Assembly: GCF_030825805.1 (NCBI RefSeq)
Contig: NZ_JAPJPF010000039.1
Coordinates: 1 to 18,705, forward strand
Direction: 5' to 3'
DNA: 18,705 nt
Source: Streptococcus sp.
Lineage (GTDB): Bacteria > Bacillota > Bacilli > Lactobacillales > Streptococcaceae
Numbering within the stretch: position 1 is the stretch's first letter; each line of letters opens with the position of its first letter. The position numbers were made by a program, and so were the translations under genes. The notes below the pieces were generated by a model, which saw only the letters and a program-made list of their open reading frames with translations, did no database searches and was not told the origin of the DNA. Shown one piece after another: positions 11,005-17,693 of the stretch.

Positions 11005-11028
11005 GAAAAAAGCGACCTTTTGATCGCT
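11005..11028 (-). terminator. Rho-independent terminator of yajC
   Basis: On the minus strand AGCGATC-AAAA-GGTCGCT forms a 7-bp stem with one G-U pair and a 4-nt loop, followed by TTTTTTC. It lies 9 bp after the yajC stop and upstream of the uppS promoter. Confidence 0.88.
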
Positions 11029-11036
11029 CTTTCTTA

Positions 11037-11366
11037 TTATTCACCGTCGATGATAGAATCTGAGTCACCAGCGCCTTCAACTGCACCAGCTGTCACTCCT
11101 TCGGAAACTGGCAAAACTGTTTTAATAGCTGTCAATTCAAATGTGAGGTATACGCCATCCACATCCAAGACAACGGTTTTACGTTCAGTGTCTACTTCAT
11201 CAACTGTTCCATACAAACCACCGATGGTAATCACTTCATACCCTTTTTGAAGCTTGTTCAAGCTTTCCATCCGTTTTTGGTATTGTTTCTTTTGGCTACG
11301 GCTCATGAAGAACATCATTCCGACCATTAGCGCAAGCATAAATAGCAAGGTTGTACCACTTTGCAT
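11037..11366 (-). CDS. yajC: Preprotein translocase subunit YajC
   Basis: YajC is a small single-pass membrane partner of the Sec/YidC export machinery. The 109 residues start with one membrane helix (about residues 5-22, containing LLFMLALMVGMMFF), then a basic RSQKKQYQKR stretch. A conserved soluble domain follows: GYEVITIGGLYGTVDEVD (42-59), then VLDVDGVYLTFELTAIKTVL. The tail is acidic and low-complexity (DSDSIIDGE). AAGGAG seven bases upstream supports the start. It is transcribed alone from its own promoter and ends at a terminator before uppS. Confidence 0.92.
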   Translation of the reverse strand: MQSGTTLLFMLALMVGMMFFMSRSQKKQYQKRMESLNKLQKGYEVITIGGLYGTVDEVDTERKTVVLDVDGVYLTFELTAIKTVLPVSEGVTAGAVEGAGDSDSIIDGE

Positions 11367-11398
11367 ACCGTTTCTCCTTTTTAAATCATATATGCTCT

Positions 11399-11427
11399 AC
11401 TATAGCAAATTTTATAGGTATTTTCAA
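11399..11427 (-). promoter_or_regulatory. Predicted yajC promoter
   Basis: On the minus strand TTGAAA (11427-11422) is 17 bp from TATAGT (11404-11399), which is preceded by TGC (extended -10). Both hexamers match consensus at five of six positions. The leader to the ATG at 11366 is about 27 nt. The rest of the gap, 11428-11527, holds nothing I can identify. Confidence 0.78.
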
Positions 11428-11527
11428 TACGAACCCTTGATTTTCAAAAAATAAGTCCATGGATGGAGGTGTCCAGCCACTATTCGATCCAGACAGCTTT
11501 TCTAGTGCTTTCTTTTTTACAAAAAGA

Positions 11528-11551
11528 AAAAACCATAAAAAATAGGTTTTT
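11528..11551 (-). terminator. Weak terminator-like hairpin after the 81-residue gene
   Basis: On the minus strand AAAAACC pairs with GGTTTTT (7 bp, AU-rich) around a 10-nt loop, and more T residues follow (TTTTCTTTTTG). It starts directly after the TAG stop at 11553. Stability is low, so its efficiency is uncertain. Confidence 0.55.
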
Positions 11552-11552
11552 G

Positions 11553-11798
11553 CTAATCGATTGTGATTCCATATTTTTCATGATTTTTATCATACCATTC
11601 AATCAACAACATCGCTGTTTGATAGGTGATGTTTTTAATTTTACTGGTTCCTTTTGTCAAGGTAGCTAGACTCATCTTACTAATATCTGTCTCAGTTGCT
11701 ACTCTATAACTTGTCACCTTTCCATCCACCATCAATTGAACGACAGCTTCAACTTTCTTATAATCTTTTGTCGAATAAATATCAATTGGATTTTTCAT
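11553..11798 (-). CDS. Small HTH-like protein, 81 residues
   Basis: The protein has 81 residues with no membrane segment. Residues about 27-60 (KVTSYRVATETDISKMSLATL, then KGTSKIKNITYQTAMLL) read like a Cro/phage-type helix-turn-helix: a short helix, a turn containing TDIS, a recognition-like helix and a final TYQTAMLLIEWY helix. I infer DNA binding, possibly as a small repressor; the family is not identified. The start has an AGGAAG Shine-Dalgarno six bases upstream. The gene stands alone between the clpL terminator and yajC, in a locally AT-rich stretch unlike the housekeeping genes beside it. That makes it a candidate recently acquired or lineage-specific gene. Confidence 0.7.
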   Translation of the reverse strand: MKNPIDIYSTKDYKKVEAVVQLMVDGKVTSYRVATETDISKMSLATLTKGTSKIKNITYQTAMLLIEWYDKNHEKYGITID

Positions 11799-11895
11799 AA
11801 AATCTTCCTATCCCCTTAAATTTAGTCTTTTATATATTATATAATTTATTTGTTCATTTATATGAAAATCTTGCTTACAGACGCTTTCTAAGGCA

Positions 11896-11929
11896 TTTTC
11901 ATGCTGTATTTAGCATCAATTCATGAAAA
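11896..11929. repeat. Nested inverted repeats upstream of the 81-residue HTH gene
   Basis: TTTTCATG (11896-11903) and CATGAAAA (11922-11929) are perfect 8-bp arms around an 18-bp spacer. An overlapping shorter pair, ATGCT and AGCAT (11901-11905 and 11912-11916), shares bases with the left arm, so only one can form at a time. They lie about 100-130 bp before the HTH gene. They could be an operator or leader RNA structure. I found no convincing promoter with both hexamers in 11799-12017, although a TATAAT lies near 11838. Confidence 0.5.
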
Positions 11930-12017
11930 AACATACCTATTTTTTATCATTTTTCACTTTCTGGGAAAAAAAACGATAAAACTATACCTTATATATTTTT
12001 CTTTTGTTGACATAAAA

Positions 12018-12043
12018 AAGGCTAAGAATTTCTTCTTAGCCTT
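12018..12043 (-). terminator. Rho-independent terminator of clpL
   Basis: A perfect 11-bp stem, AAGGCTAAGAA with TTCTTAGCCTT, closes on a GAAA tetraloop when read on the minus strand and runs into TTTTATG. The plus-strand side also ends in TTCTTTTTC, so it could work in both directions. It lies about 47 bp after the clpL stop. Confidence 0.92.
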
Positions 12044-12089
12044 CTTTTTCAAACTGATTTTCTCTCGGTTATGGTGCTAGATGTCCTAG

Positions 12090-14195
12090 TTATTCTTCTG
12101 AGTTTGTATTCTCTTTAATAACCAATTCTCCATCTTCCATATCTGCTAGCAAGTGTTTCGCGTCAAGGTGATCCAAGTGGAAGTCTGTCACTTTGTCACG
12201 GATTTGTTGTTCAACCACCCGACGGAGTGGACGTACGCCCATAACTTCATCATAGCCTTCTTCGGTCATGTATTCTTTGGCAGCATCGCTCACCACCAAG
12301 TCGATGTCTTTCTTAGCAAGAGTTTTGTTCACTTCTACTAACATCAAGTCAACAATCTTAGAAAGGTCTTCCTTGCTCAAGTGTGAGAATTCGATCACTG
12401 CGTTAAAACGGTTCAAGAATTCAGGACGGAAGAATGGTTTCAAACGATCCATGAGTTCTGGTTTGTCCGCATCTTCTGTCAAGTTGGCTTCGTACCCAAA
12501 GCCAGCATTTGAAGTAGCGATGATTACGGTATTCTTGAAGTTGACGGTGTTTCCTTGACCGTCAGTCAAACGACCATCATCCAATACTTGAAGGAGAAGG
12601 GTGATCACTTGAGGATCCGCCTTTTCAATCTCGTCAAGAAGGACGATAGAGTATGGATTACGGCGAACACGTTCTGTCAAGGTATTGTTGTTGTCGTCGT
12701 AACCGACATAACCGGCAGTTGTACCGATCAATTTAGACACGGCTGTACGGTCGCTGTATTCTGACATGTCCAAACGGATGATGGCATCTTTAGTACCAAA
12801 CATATCAAGGGCCAATTGTTTAGCCAACTCAGTCTTACCGACACCAGTAGGACCTACGAAGAGGAAGCTACCGATCGGGCGGTTTCCTTCGTCAAAGCCT
12901 GCACGGTTCCGACGGATCGCTTTGGCAACGGCTTCAACAGCCTTGTCTTGACCAATAACCTTGGTTTGCAAACGGTGACCCATATCTTTCAAGCGTTCGA
13001 TATCAGTTGCACCCATTTGTGATACTGGAATACCAGTCATCCGTTCGACAGACTCTGCTACGTCATTGACAGTTGCTGTCACCTTGTGATCTTCTGTATG
13101 GTTTGCAATTTGTTTTTCAAGTTCTTCGATCCGAATTTTTGCATTAAGGGCTGCTTCGTAATCTTCTTTAGCAGCTGCAGCTTCTTGTTTCGCTTTTTCT
13201 TCTTCAATTTCATGTTCCACAGCATGGACATCTGTCACTGGGTGTTGTGCTGCCAAGTGAGCAGCTGTCACATCGACCAAGTCGATGGCCTTATCAGGCA
13301 AGCTACGTTGTGGAATGTATTGAACAGAATAATCAACTGCCGCTTTCAAGACTTCATCTGGCAAGACCACATTGTGGTGTTGTTGATACAGTTCACGGAT
13401 TCCTTGGAGGATCTTGAAGGTATCTTCAGCAGATGGAGCATTGACCTTGACTTCGTTGAAACGACGAGCAAGGGCAGCATTTTTCAAGATGGTGTTACGG
13501 TATTCATCTTGAGTAGTTGCCCCAATCACGGTTAATTCACCACGAGAAAGAGCTGGTTTCAAGATATCCGCAAGACCTTTAGATCCTTGACCATCCCCTG
13601 TGCTACCTGCACCAAGGATTTGGTGGATTTCGTCAAAGAAGAGGATAATGTTTCCAGCTTCTTTAACTTCGTTGACCAAGTTTTGAATATTTTCTTCAAA
13701 GCTACCACGGTATTGTGTACCAGCTTCTAGACCAGAAATATCAATGGAGATGATTTCTTTGTTCTTGATAGCAGCTGGGACATCCCCATTCACGATAGCT
13801 TGGGCCAATCCTTCTACAACGGCTGTTTTACCAACACCAGCATCACCAACAAGAACAGGATTGTTCTTAGTACGGCGAGAAAGAATTTCAGAAGTTTCTT
13901 GAATTTCTTTATTACGTCCAATAACTGGATCCAATTTTCCTTCACGAGCTTCTTCAGTCAAGTTACGACCAAGTTTTGCAAGGATCCCATCTTGTTTCAT
14001 GCCTTTACCTTGATGGTGTTGCACTTGCTCGCTTCCTTCAGTTGGAAGTTGTCCAGTTTGACGGTAAATAGCGAATTCTTCCGGTGTCACTTCACGACCG
14101 TTGATCATATAGCGACGGCTTTCAGAACGAAAACCTCCCATGTTTCCCATTAGTTGATTGAAAAGATCATCCATATTGTTAAAGTTGTTATTCAT
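12090..14195 (-). CDS. clpL: ClpL, ATP-dependent chaperone/disaggregase
   Basis: ClpL is a Clp/Hsp100 AAA+ ATPase of Firmicutes that disaggregates heat-damaged proteins and works without the ClpP protease. The 701 residues equal pneumococcal ClpL. The N-terminus is short, with an Asn/Met-rich start and the [20 protein letters not shown] segment (32-51), instead of the full Clp N-domain. AAA module 1 has Walker A GDAGVGKT (117-124) and Walker B ILFFDE (184-189). A short charged middle coiled coil runs at about 322-370. AAA module 2 has Walker A GPTGVGKT (448-455), Walker B VLLDEIE (518-524) and a C-terminal [11 protein letters not shown] segment. The gene is monocistronic, with a perfect promoter, a leader of about 240 nt and a strong terminator. 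AGAGGT seven bases upstream supports the start. Confidence 0.96.
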   Translation of the reverse strand: MNNNFNNMDDLFNQLMGNMGGFRSESRRYMINGREVTPEEFAIYRQTGQLPTEGSEQVQHHQGKGMKQDGILAKLGRNLTEEAREGKLDPVIGRNKEIQETSEILSRRTKNNPVLVGDAGVGKTAVVEGLAQAIVNGDVPAAIKNKEIISIDISGLEAGTQYRGSFEENIQNLVNEVKEAGNIILFFDEIHQILGAGSTGDGQGSKGLADILKPALSRGELTVIGATTQDEYRNTILKNAALARRFNEVKVNAPSAEDTFKILQGIRELYQQHHNVVLPDEVLKAAVDYSVQYIPQRSLPDKAIDLVDVTAAHLAAQHPVTDVHAVEHEIEEEKAKQEAAAAKEDYEAALNAKIRIEELEKQIANHTEDHKVTATVNDVAESVERMTGIPVSQMGATDIERLKDMGHRLQTKVIGQDKAVEAVAKAIRRNRAGFDEGNRPIGSFLFVGPTGVGKTELAKQLALDMFGTKDAIIRLDMSEYSDRTAVSKLIGTTAGYVGYDDNNNTLTERVRRNPYSIVLLDEIEKADPQVITLLLQVLDDGRLTDGQGNTVNFKNTVIIATSNAGFGYEANLTEDADKPELMDRLKPFFRPEFLNRFNAVIEFSHLSKEDLSKIVDLMLVEVNKTLAKKDIDLVVSDAAKEYMTEEGYDEVMGVRPLRRVVEQQIRDKVTDFHLDHLDAKHLLADMEDGELVIKENTNSEE

Positions 14196-14210
14196 AGTTG
14201 TTACCTCTAG

Positions 14211-14259
14211 TTTACATAATTTTAATTTATTCTTGAAAATGAGTAGCCAATTTGGCTAC
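14211..14259 (-). repeat. Hairpin repeat module, copy nearer clpL
   Basis: A 49-bp unit: on the plus strand it starts TTTACATAATTTT, then an AT-rich linker ending in AAATGAGTAGCC, and closes with a hairpin AGTAGCCAA-T-TTGGCTACT (14242-14260) with 9-bp arms around one central base. It repeats the module at 14269-14314 with a 58-bp period. The clpL ribosome site follows directly on the RNA. Confidence 0.75.
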
Positions 14260-14268
14260 TTTACGTTT

Positions 14269-14314
14269 TTTACATAATTTTATTTTACTTTTAAATGAAT
14301 AGCCTCGAGGGCTA
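14269..14314 (-). repeat. Hairpin repeat module, upstream copy
   Basis: This imperfect second copy of the 14211-14259 unit has the same TTTACATAATTTT start, a similar AT-rich linker ending in AAATGAATAGCC, and the hairpin TAGCC-TCGAG-GGCTA (14300-14314). The central loop bases differ between copies while the TAGCC/GGCTA arms are kept, so the pairing arms are better conserved than the loop. The leader ORF stop codon forms the first three bases of this hairpin on the RNA. Confidence 0.75.
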
Positions 14315-14368
14315 GGATCTTGTATTTCTTCTTTTATCAATTAGTTTTCTATATTTTGGAAATAGCAT
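14312..14368 (-). CDS. Predicted leader peptide (18 residues) upstream of clpL
   Basis: An ATG at 14368-14366 opens 18 codons translating to MLFPKYRKLIDKRRNTRS, ending at TAG (14314-14312). The ribosome site AAAGGAG (14383-14377) is eight bases upstream, closer to consensus than that of clpL itself. The peptide is strongly basic: four Arg, all AGA codons, three Lys and one Asp. The stop codon is the first triplet of the first repeat hairpin, so a ribosome ending or pausing here would cover the left arm of that hairpin. This geometry resembles translational or transcriptional attenuation leaders. Whether the peptide is made is unknown, and an ORF this short can arise by chance. The ribosome site and stop position are the main support. 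Confidence 0.5.
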   Translation of the reverse strand: MLFPKYRKLIDKRRNTRS

Positions 14369-14430
14369 TTCACCATCTCCTTTCCACTATTGATCCTGTA
14401 AACTTTTGAGATTTTCTCAACCTCTTTTTG

Positions 14431-14496
14431 TTTACATAAATTATTATAAAGCAGACTGGGTTTTTTGTCAACACTTTTTTACATAATTTTTTACAT
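14431..14496 (-). promoter_or_regulatory. TTATGTAAA elements flanking the clpL promoter (candidate operators)
   Basis: The minus strand shows TTATGTAAA at 14439-14431 and 14486-14478 and a partial ATGTAAA at 14496-14490. Two more full copies lie in the leader at 14277-14269 and 14219-14211. All five point the same way. The pair TGTAAA-N6-TGTAAA at 14495-14478 is one base longer than the VicR/WalR consensus spacing (N5), so VicR is only a possibility. Confidence 0.45.
14443..14471 (-). promoter_or_regulatory. clpL promoter, perfect sigma-A consensus
   Basis: On the minus strand TTGACA (14471-14466) and TATAAT (14448-14443) both match consensus at six of six positions, with the ideal 17-bp spacer. 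Transcription should start near 14436. TTATGTAAA elements flank it at 14478-14486 (upstream of the -35) and 14431-14439 (at the start site). I see no CtsR heptad repeat and no CIRCE element here. Confidence 0.88.
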
Positions 14497-14520
14497 TTTT
14501 TAAAAAAATTTTTCCGAAGC

Positions 14521-14547
14521 AAAAAAACACACCCTTACCAGGGTGTG
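14521..14547 (-). terminator. Rho-independent terminator of the amino-acid ABC operon
   Basis: On the minus strand CACACCCT-GGTA-AGGGTGTG is a perfect 8-bp stem followed by TTTTTTTG. It lies 7 bp after the stop of the ATPase gene and ends the five-gene operon. The AT-rich stretch from here to 14497 holds nothing else I can identify. Confidence 0.95.
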
Positions 14548-14554
14548 CCTCTTA

Positions 14555-15319
14555 TCAAATCATGTATTCGACGCTGTAGGTGGCGTCGGATAGAATCCGT
14601 GAAAGGAATTGTTTGGTTCGTTCTTCTTTTGGACTGTTGAAGAATTCATGCGGTTCATTTTCTTCGATGATGTGCCCGCCATCCATAAAGATGACGTGGT
14701 TGGCCACATCACGCGCGAAGCCCATCTCATGGGTTACGACAACCATGGTTACGCCTTCTTGAGCCAATTGCTTCATGACATCTAAGACGTCCCCGACCAA
14801 TTCTGGGTCTAGCGCTGAAGTTGGCTCATCCAGCAAGATCACGTCGGGTTTCACTGCGATGGCACGCGCAATCCCGATCCGTTGCTGCTGACCACCTGAC
14901 AATTGAGAAGGATAGTAATCCTTATAAGCGAGGAGGCCGACTTTTTCAAGGGCGGATTCTGCCCGTTGGATGGCTTCTTCTTTTGGAATCTTCCGAGCCA
15001 CAATCAGGCCCTCTAAGATATTTTCAATCGCTGTTTTATTAGCAAAGAGATTGTAATGCTGGAAGACAAAGGCTGTCTTTTGGCGGATTTCTAGAATTTC
15101 TTTTTTGCTGAGCTTTGAGAGATCATACTCTTTTCCACCCAAAGTCAAACGGCCTGTGTCTGCCTTTTCCAAGTGATTGAGGCAGCGAAGGAAGGTTGTT
15201 TTTCCTGATCCAGATGGACCCAAAATAACGACGACATCCCCTTGGTTGACCTTGAGATTAACATCTACCAAGACTTGGTGGTCCTTAAATTTTTTCGATA
15301 CGTGTTCTACTTCTAACAT
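14555..15319 (-). CDS. Polar amino-acid ABC transporter, ATP-binding protein
   Basis: The cytosolic ATPase subunit powers uptake by the two permeases encoded just upstream. It has 254 residues with all nucleotide-binding motifs intact: Walker A GPSGSGKT (34-41), Q-loop FQHYN (Gln87), signature LSGGQ (140-144), Walker B VILLDE (160-165) followed by PTSALDP, and the H-loop His197 in VVTHEMG. The overall pattern is the GlnQ/HisP/TcyC class that imports polar amino acids or cystine. The C-terminal tail after residue 235 is unremarkable. The start at 15319 lies 19 bp after the second permease and the gene is last in the operon, before the terminator. Cystine is a plausible substrate, but the ATPase alone does not tell. 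Confidence 0.93.
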   Translation of the reverse strand: MLEVEHVSKKFKDHQVLVDVNLKVNQGDVVVILGPSGSGKTTFLRCLNHLEKADTGRLTLGGKEYDLSKLSKKEILEIRQKTAFVFQHYNLFANKTAIENILEGLIVARKIPKEEAIQRAESALEKVGLLAYKDYYPSQLSGGQQQRIGIARAIAVKPDVILLDEPTSALDPELVGDVLDVMKQLAQEGVTMVVVTHEMGFARDVANHVIFMDGGHIIEENEPHEFFNSPKEERTKQFLSRILSDATYSVEYMI

Positions 15320-15338
15320 CTTCTCATTTCTCCTTCTT

Positions 15339-16025
15339 CTATGCGAGTGTCAGGCGTTTTTCTAAGAGGTTGAATCCCCACTGAATCACCCCACAAATGA
15401 CAATATAAAGAATAAAAATCACTAAATAGGATTCAAAATATTGATAGCCATAAGAGGCTTCGACCTTGGCAATGGCGGTGATATCCTTGATGGTCATGAC
15501 AAAGACAAGGGAGGTTCCTTTGACCAAGTTGATGACCAGGTTACACAGATTAGGCAGGGCCGCACGCAAGGCTTGTGGAAAAACAATGCGGATATAGGCT
15601 TGGCGGTTGGTCAAGCCAATGGCTTGCGCTGCTTCTAGCTGGCCCTTATCCACCGTCAGAATGGCTGACCGTAAAATTTCAGCCAGACTTCCTGTCGTCA
15701 TCAAGCTAAAGATGATAAAGGCATAGTAAATGGGATTGATCTCAAAGACATTAAAGTGACTGCCTATGCTCTTAAAAAAGCTATTTAAGAGACTGGGAAA
15801 GAGACTATAAAAGAAGAGAATCAAGAGAATCGGAGGTGTCGCGCGGATAAAGGCTAAGTAAATCACTGAGAAACTGCGAACACCTTTGACCTTATAAATC
15901 TGACCGAGTGCCAAAAAGAGGGCTGGAAGAAAACTCAAGAGAATCGATACGACCATGATCAGAAGGGTCACTGGAACACCACCCAAGGTGGCTAGAAACG
16001 TTTTACTAATAAAATTGAAATCCAT
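15339..16025 (-). CDS. Amino-acid ABC transporter permease (second of two)
   Basis: A 228-residue HisM/GlnP-type inner-membrane permease with about five hydrophobic helices. The segment from about residue 12 to 75 ([12 protein letters not shown] through [14 protein letters not shown]) is the typical start of the amino-acid permease fold. The cytoplasmic coupling (EAA) loop reads [29 protein letters not shown] (about 132-160). It follows the first permease after only 3 bp, so translation is probably coupled. The two permeases share domain layout but differ clearly in sequence, so they should form a heterodimer channel. Confidence 0.92.
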   Translation of the reverse strand: MDFNFISKTFLATLGGVPVTLLIMVVSILLSFLPALFLALGQIYKVKGVRSFSVIYLAFIRATPPILLILFFYSLFPSLLNSFFKSIGSHFNVFEINPIYYAFIIFSLMTTGSLAEILRSAILTVDKGQLEAAQAIGLTNRQAYIRIVFPQALRAALPNLCNLVINLVKGTSLVFVMTIKDITAIAKVEASYGYQYFESYLVIFILYIVICGVIQWGFNLLEKRLTLA

Positions 16026-16028
16026 AAG

Positions 16029-16721
16029 CTACCTTTCTGTTACACTGAGTCGTTTTTCAAGCAATTGAGCGGAGAAGGAAATCACAAGGGCAATAGCCCA
16101 GTAGATCACTGCTACGGCTGTATAGGTCTCGAGGGAATAATTTCCAAGATTGCGACTGATCAAGTTGTTGCCTGCTCCCATGATATCGATAAAGCCAATG
16201 GTATAAGCCAAAGCCGCATCGCGCATGAGGTTCAAGATGGCAGTCGTCATATTTGGAAGAGCCACGCGAAAGGCTTGTGGAAGGACAATCCGCCAAATAG
16301 TCTGAGCTGGTGTCAAACCAATACTCAAGCCCGCTTCCATCTGACCTTTTGGAATGGCCAAATAGGCTGCCTTGAAGACCTCAGAGATCATAGCGGCAAA
16401 GAGAAGAAACATGGCAACAAGGACAAAGACAAACTTGGACCAGTGGTCAATGTCAATGCCCAACCACCAGTTCAAAAATTGGGGCAGTCCATAAAAGACC
16501 AAAAAGAGCAAGACAATCGGAGGGGTACAACGCAAGGTAAAGACATAGCCTTTGGCCAGACCTGCTCCTACCTTATCTTCTGATACTTGTGCCCAGGTCA
16601 AAACCAAGCCAAATGCCGAACCTAGAAGCGTCGTTAACACCATCAAAGCTAGGGTCGCTGGTAGGGCTTGGACCAAGGTTGGGAGAAAAGTCCAGACCTT
16701 GGAAATGTCGTATGAGACCAT
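16029..16721 (-). CDS. Amino-acid ABC transporter permease (first of two)
   Basis: A 230-residue HisM-type permease. Helix-rich segments include TLVQALPATLALMVLTTLLG near the N-terminus and a conserved RCTPPIVLLFLVFYGLPQ (about 64-81). The coupling loop EAGLSIGLTPAQTIWRIVLPQAFRVALPN lies at about 129-157. The ATG at 16721 follows AGAAAGGAAAAGAA on the minus strand. It begins 66 bp after the solute-binding protein gene, and the gap holds an intercistronic hairpin at 16757-16784. It should pair with the 228-residue permease and the ATPase downstream. Confidence 0.92.
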   Translation of the reverse strand: MVSYDISKVWTFLPTLVQALPATLALMVLTTLLGSAFGLVLTWAQVSEDKVGAGLAKGYVFTLRCTPPIVLLFLVFYGLPQFLNWWLGIDIDHWSKFVFVLVAMFLLFAAMISEVFKAAYLAIPKGQMEAGLSIGLTPAQTIWRIVLPQAFRVALPNMTTAILNLMRDAALAYTIGFIDIMGAGNNLISRNLGNYSLETYTAVAVIYWAIALVISFSAQLLEKRLSVTER

Positions 16722-16756
16722 GTTTCTTTTCCTTTCTGTATCCGTATAGAAATAAG

Positions 16757-16784
16757 GAAGCTGGGGCTATGCGCACCCAGTTTC
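16757..16784 (-). other. Intercistronic hairpin after the solute-binding protein gene
   Basis: On the minus strand, three bases after the SBP stop, GAA-A-CTGGG pairs with CCCAG-C-TTC around a 10-nt loop. It is not followed by a clear T tract. Hairpins in this place often protect the upstream binding-protein mRNA and lower permease expression; that role is inferred here. Confidence 0.6.
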
Positions 16785-16787
16785 ATC

Positions 16788-17666
16788 TTATTTTTCTTTA
16801 TCTACATAACTGAAGACATCTTCACCGAAATATTTTTTCGACAATTTAGCAAGTGTGCCATCTTTTTCTAATTCTTTGATAGCCTTGCTGTATGCTTCCG
16901 CAAATTTTTCGTTTTTCTTATCCTTATGGATCAATGGGTAAGTTGGAATTCCTTTGTAGGCAAACCAGCTCAGTTTGTCCGCATATTGGTGGTAAGAACC
17001 ATCTTTATCTGTGACAGCTTTTTCAAAGGAAAGTTTGATGTCAAAGAAGGCATCGTAACGTCCTTCAAGAACCCAAGCATAGGCATCTGCGACTTTGAAA
17101 GATTCCGCAGCTGTTAATTCGATTGGTTGGTCTTTATGCTTCTCATTGTATTCTTTAATAACATTCCACTGCGCATTTTGTGGTGAAATTGGAACCAATT
17201 TTCCTTTTTCTTTAGCGAAGTCATCGATATTCTTGTATTTATTCGCATCTTCTTTCCGAACGGTAAATCCGATGATACTTGCTCCAATTGGTTCTTTTGG
17301 AATGATAAATTTCTTGGCACGTTCTTCGGTATACCAAGCTCCTTTGGTTCCGATATCGTATTTACCAGATTCTAGACCGATCAAGAGATCGTCATCACTT
17401 GTTCCAGTGTACTCAAACTTGTAGTCTGGTAGTTTTTCATCAATGGCTTTGAGAACGGCTACTTCATAGCCATCTGATTCCCCTTTTTCATCAACGAAAT
17501 CATACGGCACGTAGTTTTGCGTGTGGGCCACTTTCAAGGTTGTTACTTTATTAGATCCTGTTGATCCTTTACTTTCGTTTGCGTGGTTCAAGCTTCGACC
17601 AATAATCGTTGCACCTGCAAGGGCAAGAACAGCCACCCCACCGATAATCCATGTTTTTTTACTCAT
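16788..17666 (-). CDS. Amino-acid ABC transporter solute-binding protein, membrane-anchored
   Basis: A family 3 (SBP_bac_3) substrate-binding protein of 292 residues. Residues 1-5 are basic and 6-23 (WIIGGVAVLALAGATIIG) form one hydrophobic helix, followed by a polar Ser/Gly/Asn linker (about 25-42). The binding fold starts at TLKVAHTQNYVPYDFVDEKG (43-62) with DGYEVAVLKAIDEKL after it, then GKYDIGTKGAWYTEERAKKF (101-120). There is no cysteine in the protein, so it has no lipobox and cannot be a lipoprotein; it is probably held by an uncleaved signal anchor or else released. The gene lies 27 bp after the URO-D-like gene. Substrate class is amino acid or cystine by family; the exact ligand is unknown. 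Confidence 0.9.
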   Translation of the reverse strand: MSKKTWIIGGVAVLALAGATIIGRSLNHANESKGSTGSNKVTTLKVAHTQNYVPYDFVDEKGESDGYEVAVLKAIDEKLPDYKFEYTGTSDDDLLIGLESGKYDIGTKGAWYTEERAKKFIIPKEPIGASIIGFTVRKEDANKYKNIDDFAKEKGKLVPISPQNAQWNVIKEYNEKHKDQPIELTAAESFKVADAYAWVLEGRYDAFFDIKLSFEKAVTDKDGSYHQYADKLSWFAYKGIPTYPLIHKDKKNEKFAEAYSKAIKELEKDGTLAKLSKKYFGEDVFSYVDKEK

Positions 17667-17693
17667 ATTCTCTTTTCTCGCTTTCTATTTTCC

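Larger units (their letters stand above)
14196..14436 (-). promoter_or_regulatory. Long structured 5' leader of clpL
   Basis: From the predicted transcription start (about 14436) to the clpL ATG the mRNA would carry about 240 untranslated bases. In order on the RNA these are: a TTATGTAAA element at the 5' end; a small TTGAG-AAAAT-CTCAA hairpin (14420-14406); an AAAGGAG site and 18-codon leader ORF (14368-14312); hairpin module 1 (14314-14269); hairpin module 2 (14259-14211); and the clpL ribosome site AGAGGT. The right arm of hairpin 1 (GGCUAUU) can also pair with the left arm of hairpin 2 (AGUAGCC), giving a mutually exclusive fold. A regulatory role is inferred from this arrangement. Confidence 0.6.

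Noticed and set aside
11439..11453. CodY-like box (12 of 15) upstream of yajC
   Set aside because: In AT-rich intergenic DNA a three-mismatch CodY match is common, and yajC is not an expected CodY target.
11463..11669. 68-codon plus-strand frame overlapping the 81-residue HTH gene
   Set aside because: No Shine-Dalgarno, and it overlaps the better supported minus-strand gene and its terminator.
13086..13535. 149-codon plus-strand frame opposite clpL
   Set aside because: Antisense to conserved ClpL AAA module 1 and its middle coiled coil; Phe/Cys-rich composition typical of a reverse frame.
14211..14277. ATGTAA start-stop mini-ORFs within the TTATGTAAA elements
   Set aside because: No ribosome-binding site precedes either copy; the ATG-TAA is a by-product of the motif.
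14366..14376. Alternative leader ATG at 14376 (11 codons) upstream of clpL
   Set aside because: It starts directly against the AAAGGAG site with no spacing, so the ATG at 14368 with an 8-nt spacer is far more likely.
14433..14448. PerR/Fur-like TTATAATAATT at the clpL -10
   Set aside because: Only about 10 of 14 positions match and the matching half is the TATAAT -10 itself, so the resemblance is expected from AT-rich promoter DNA.
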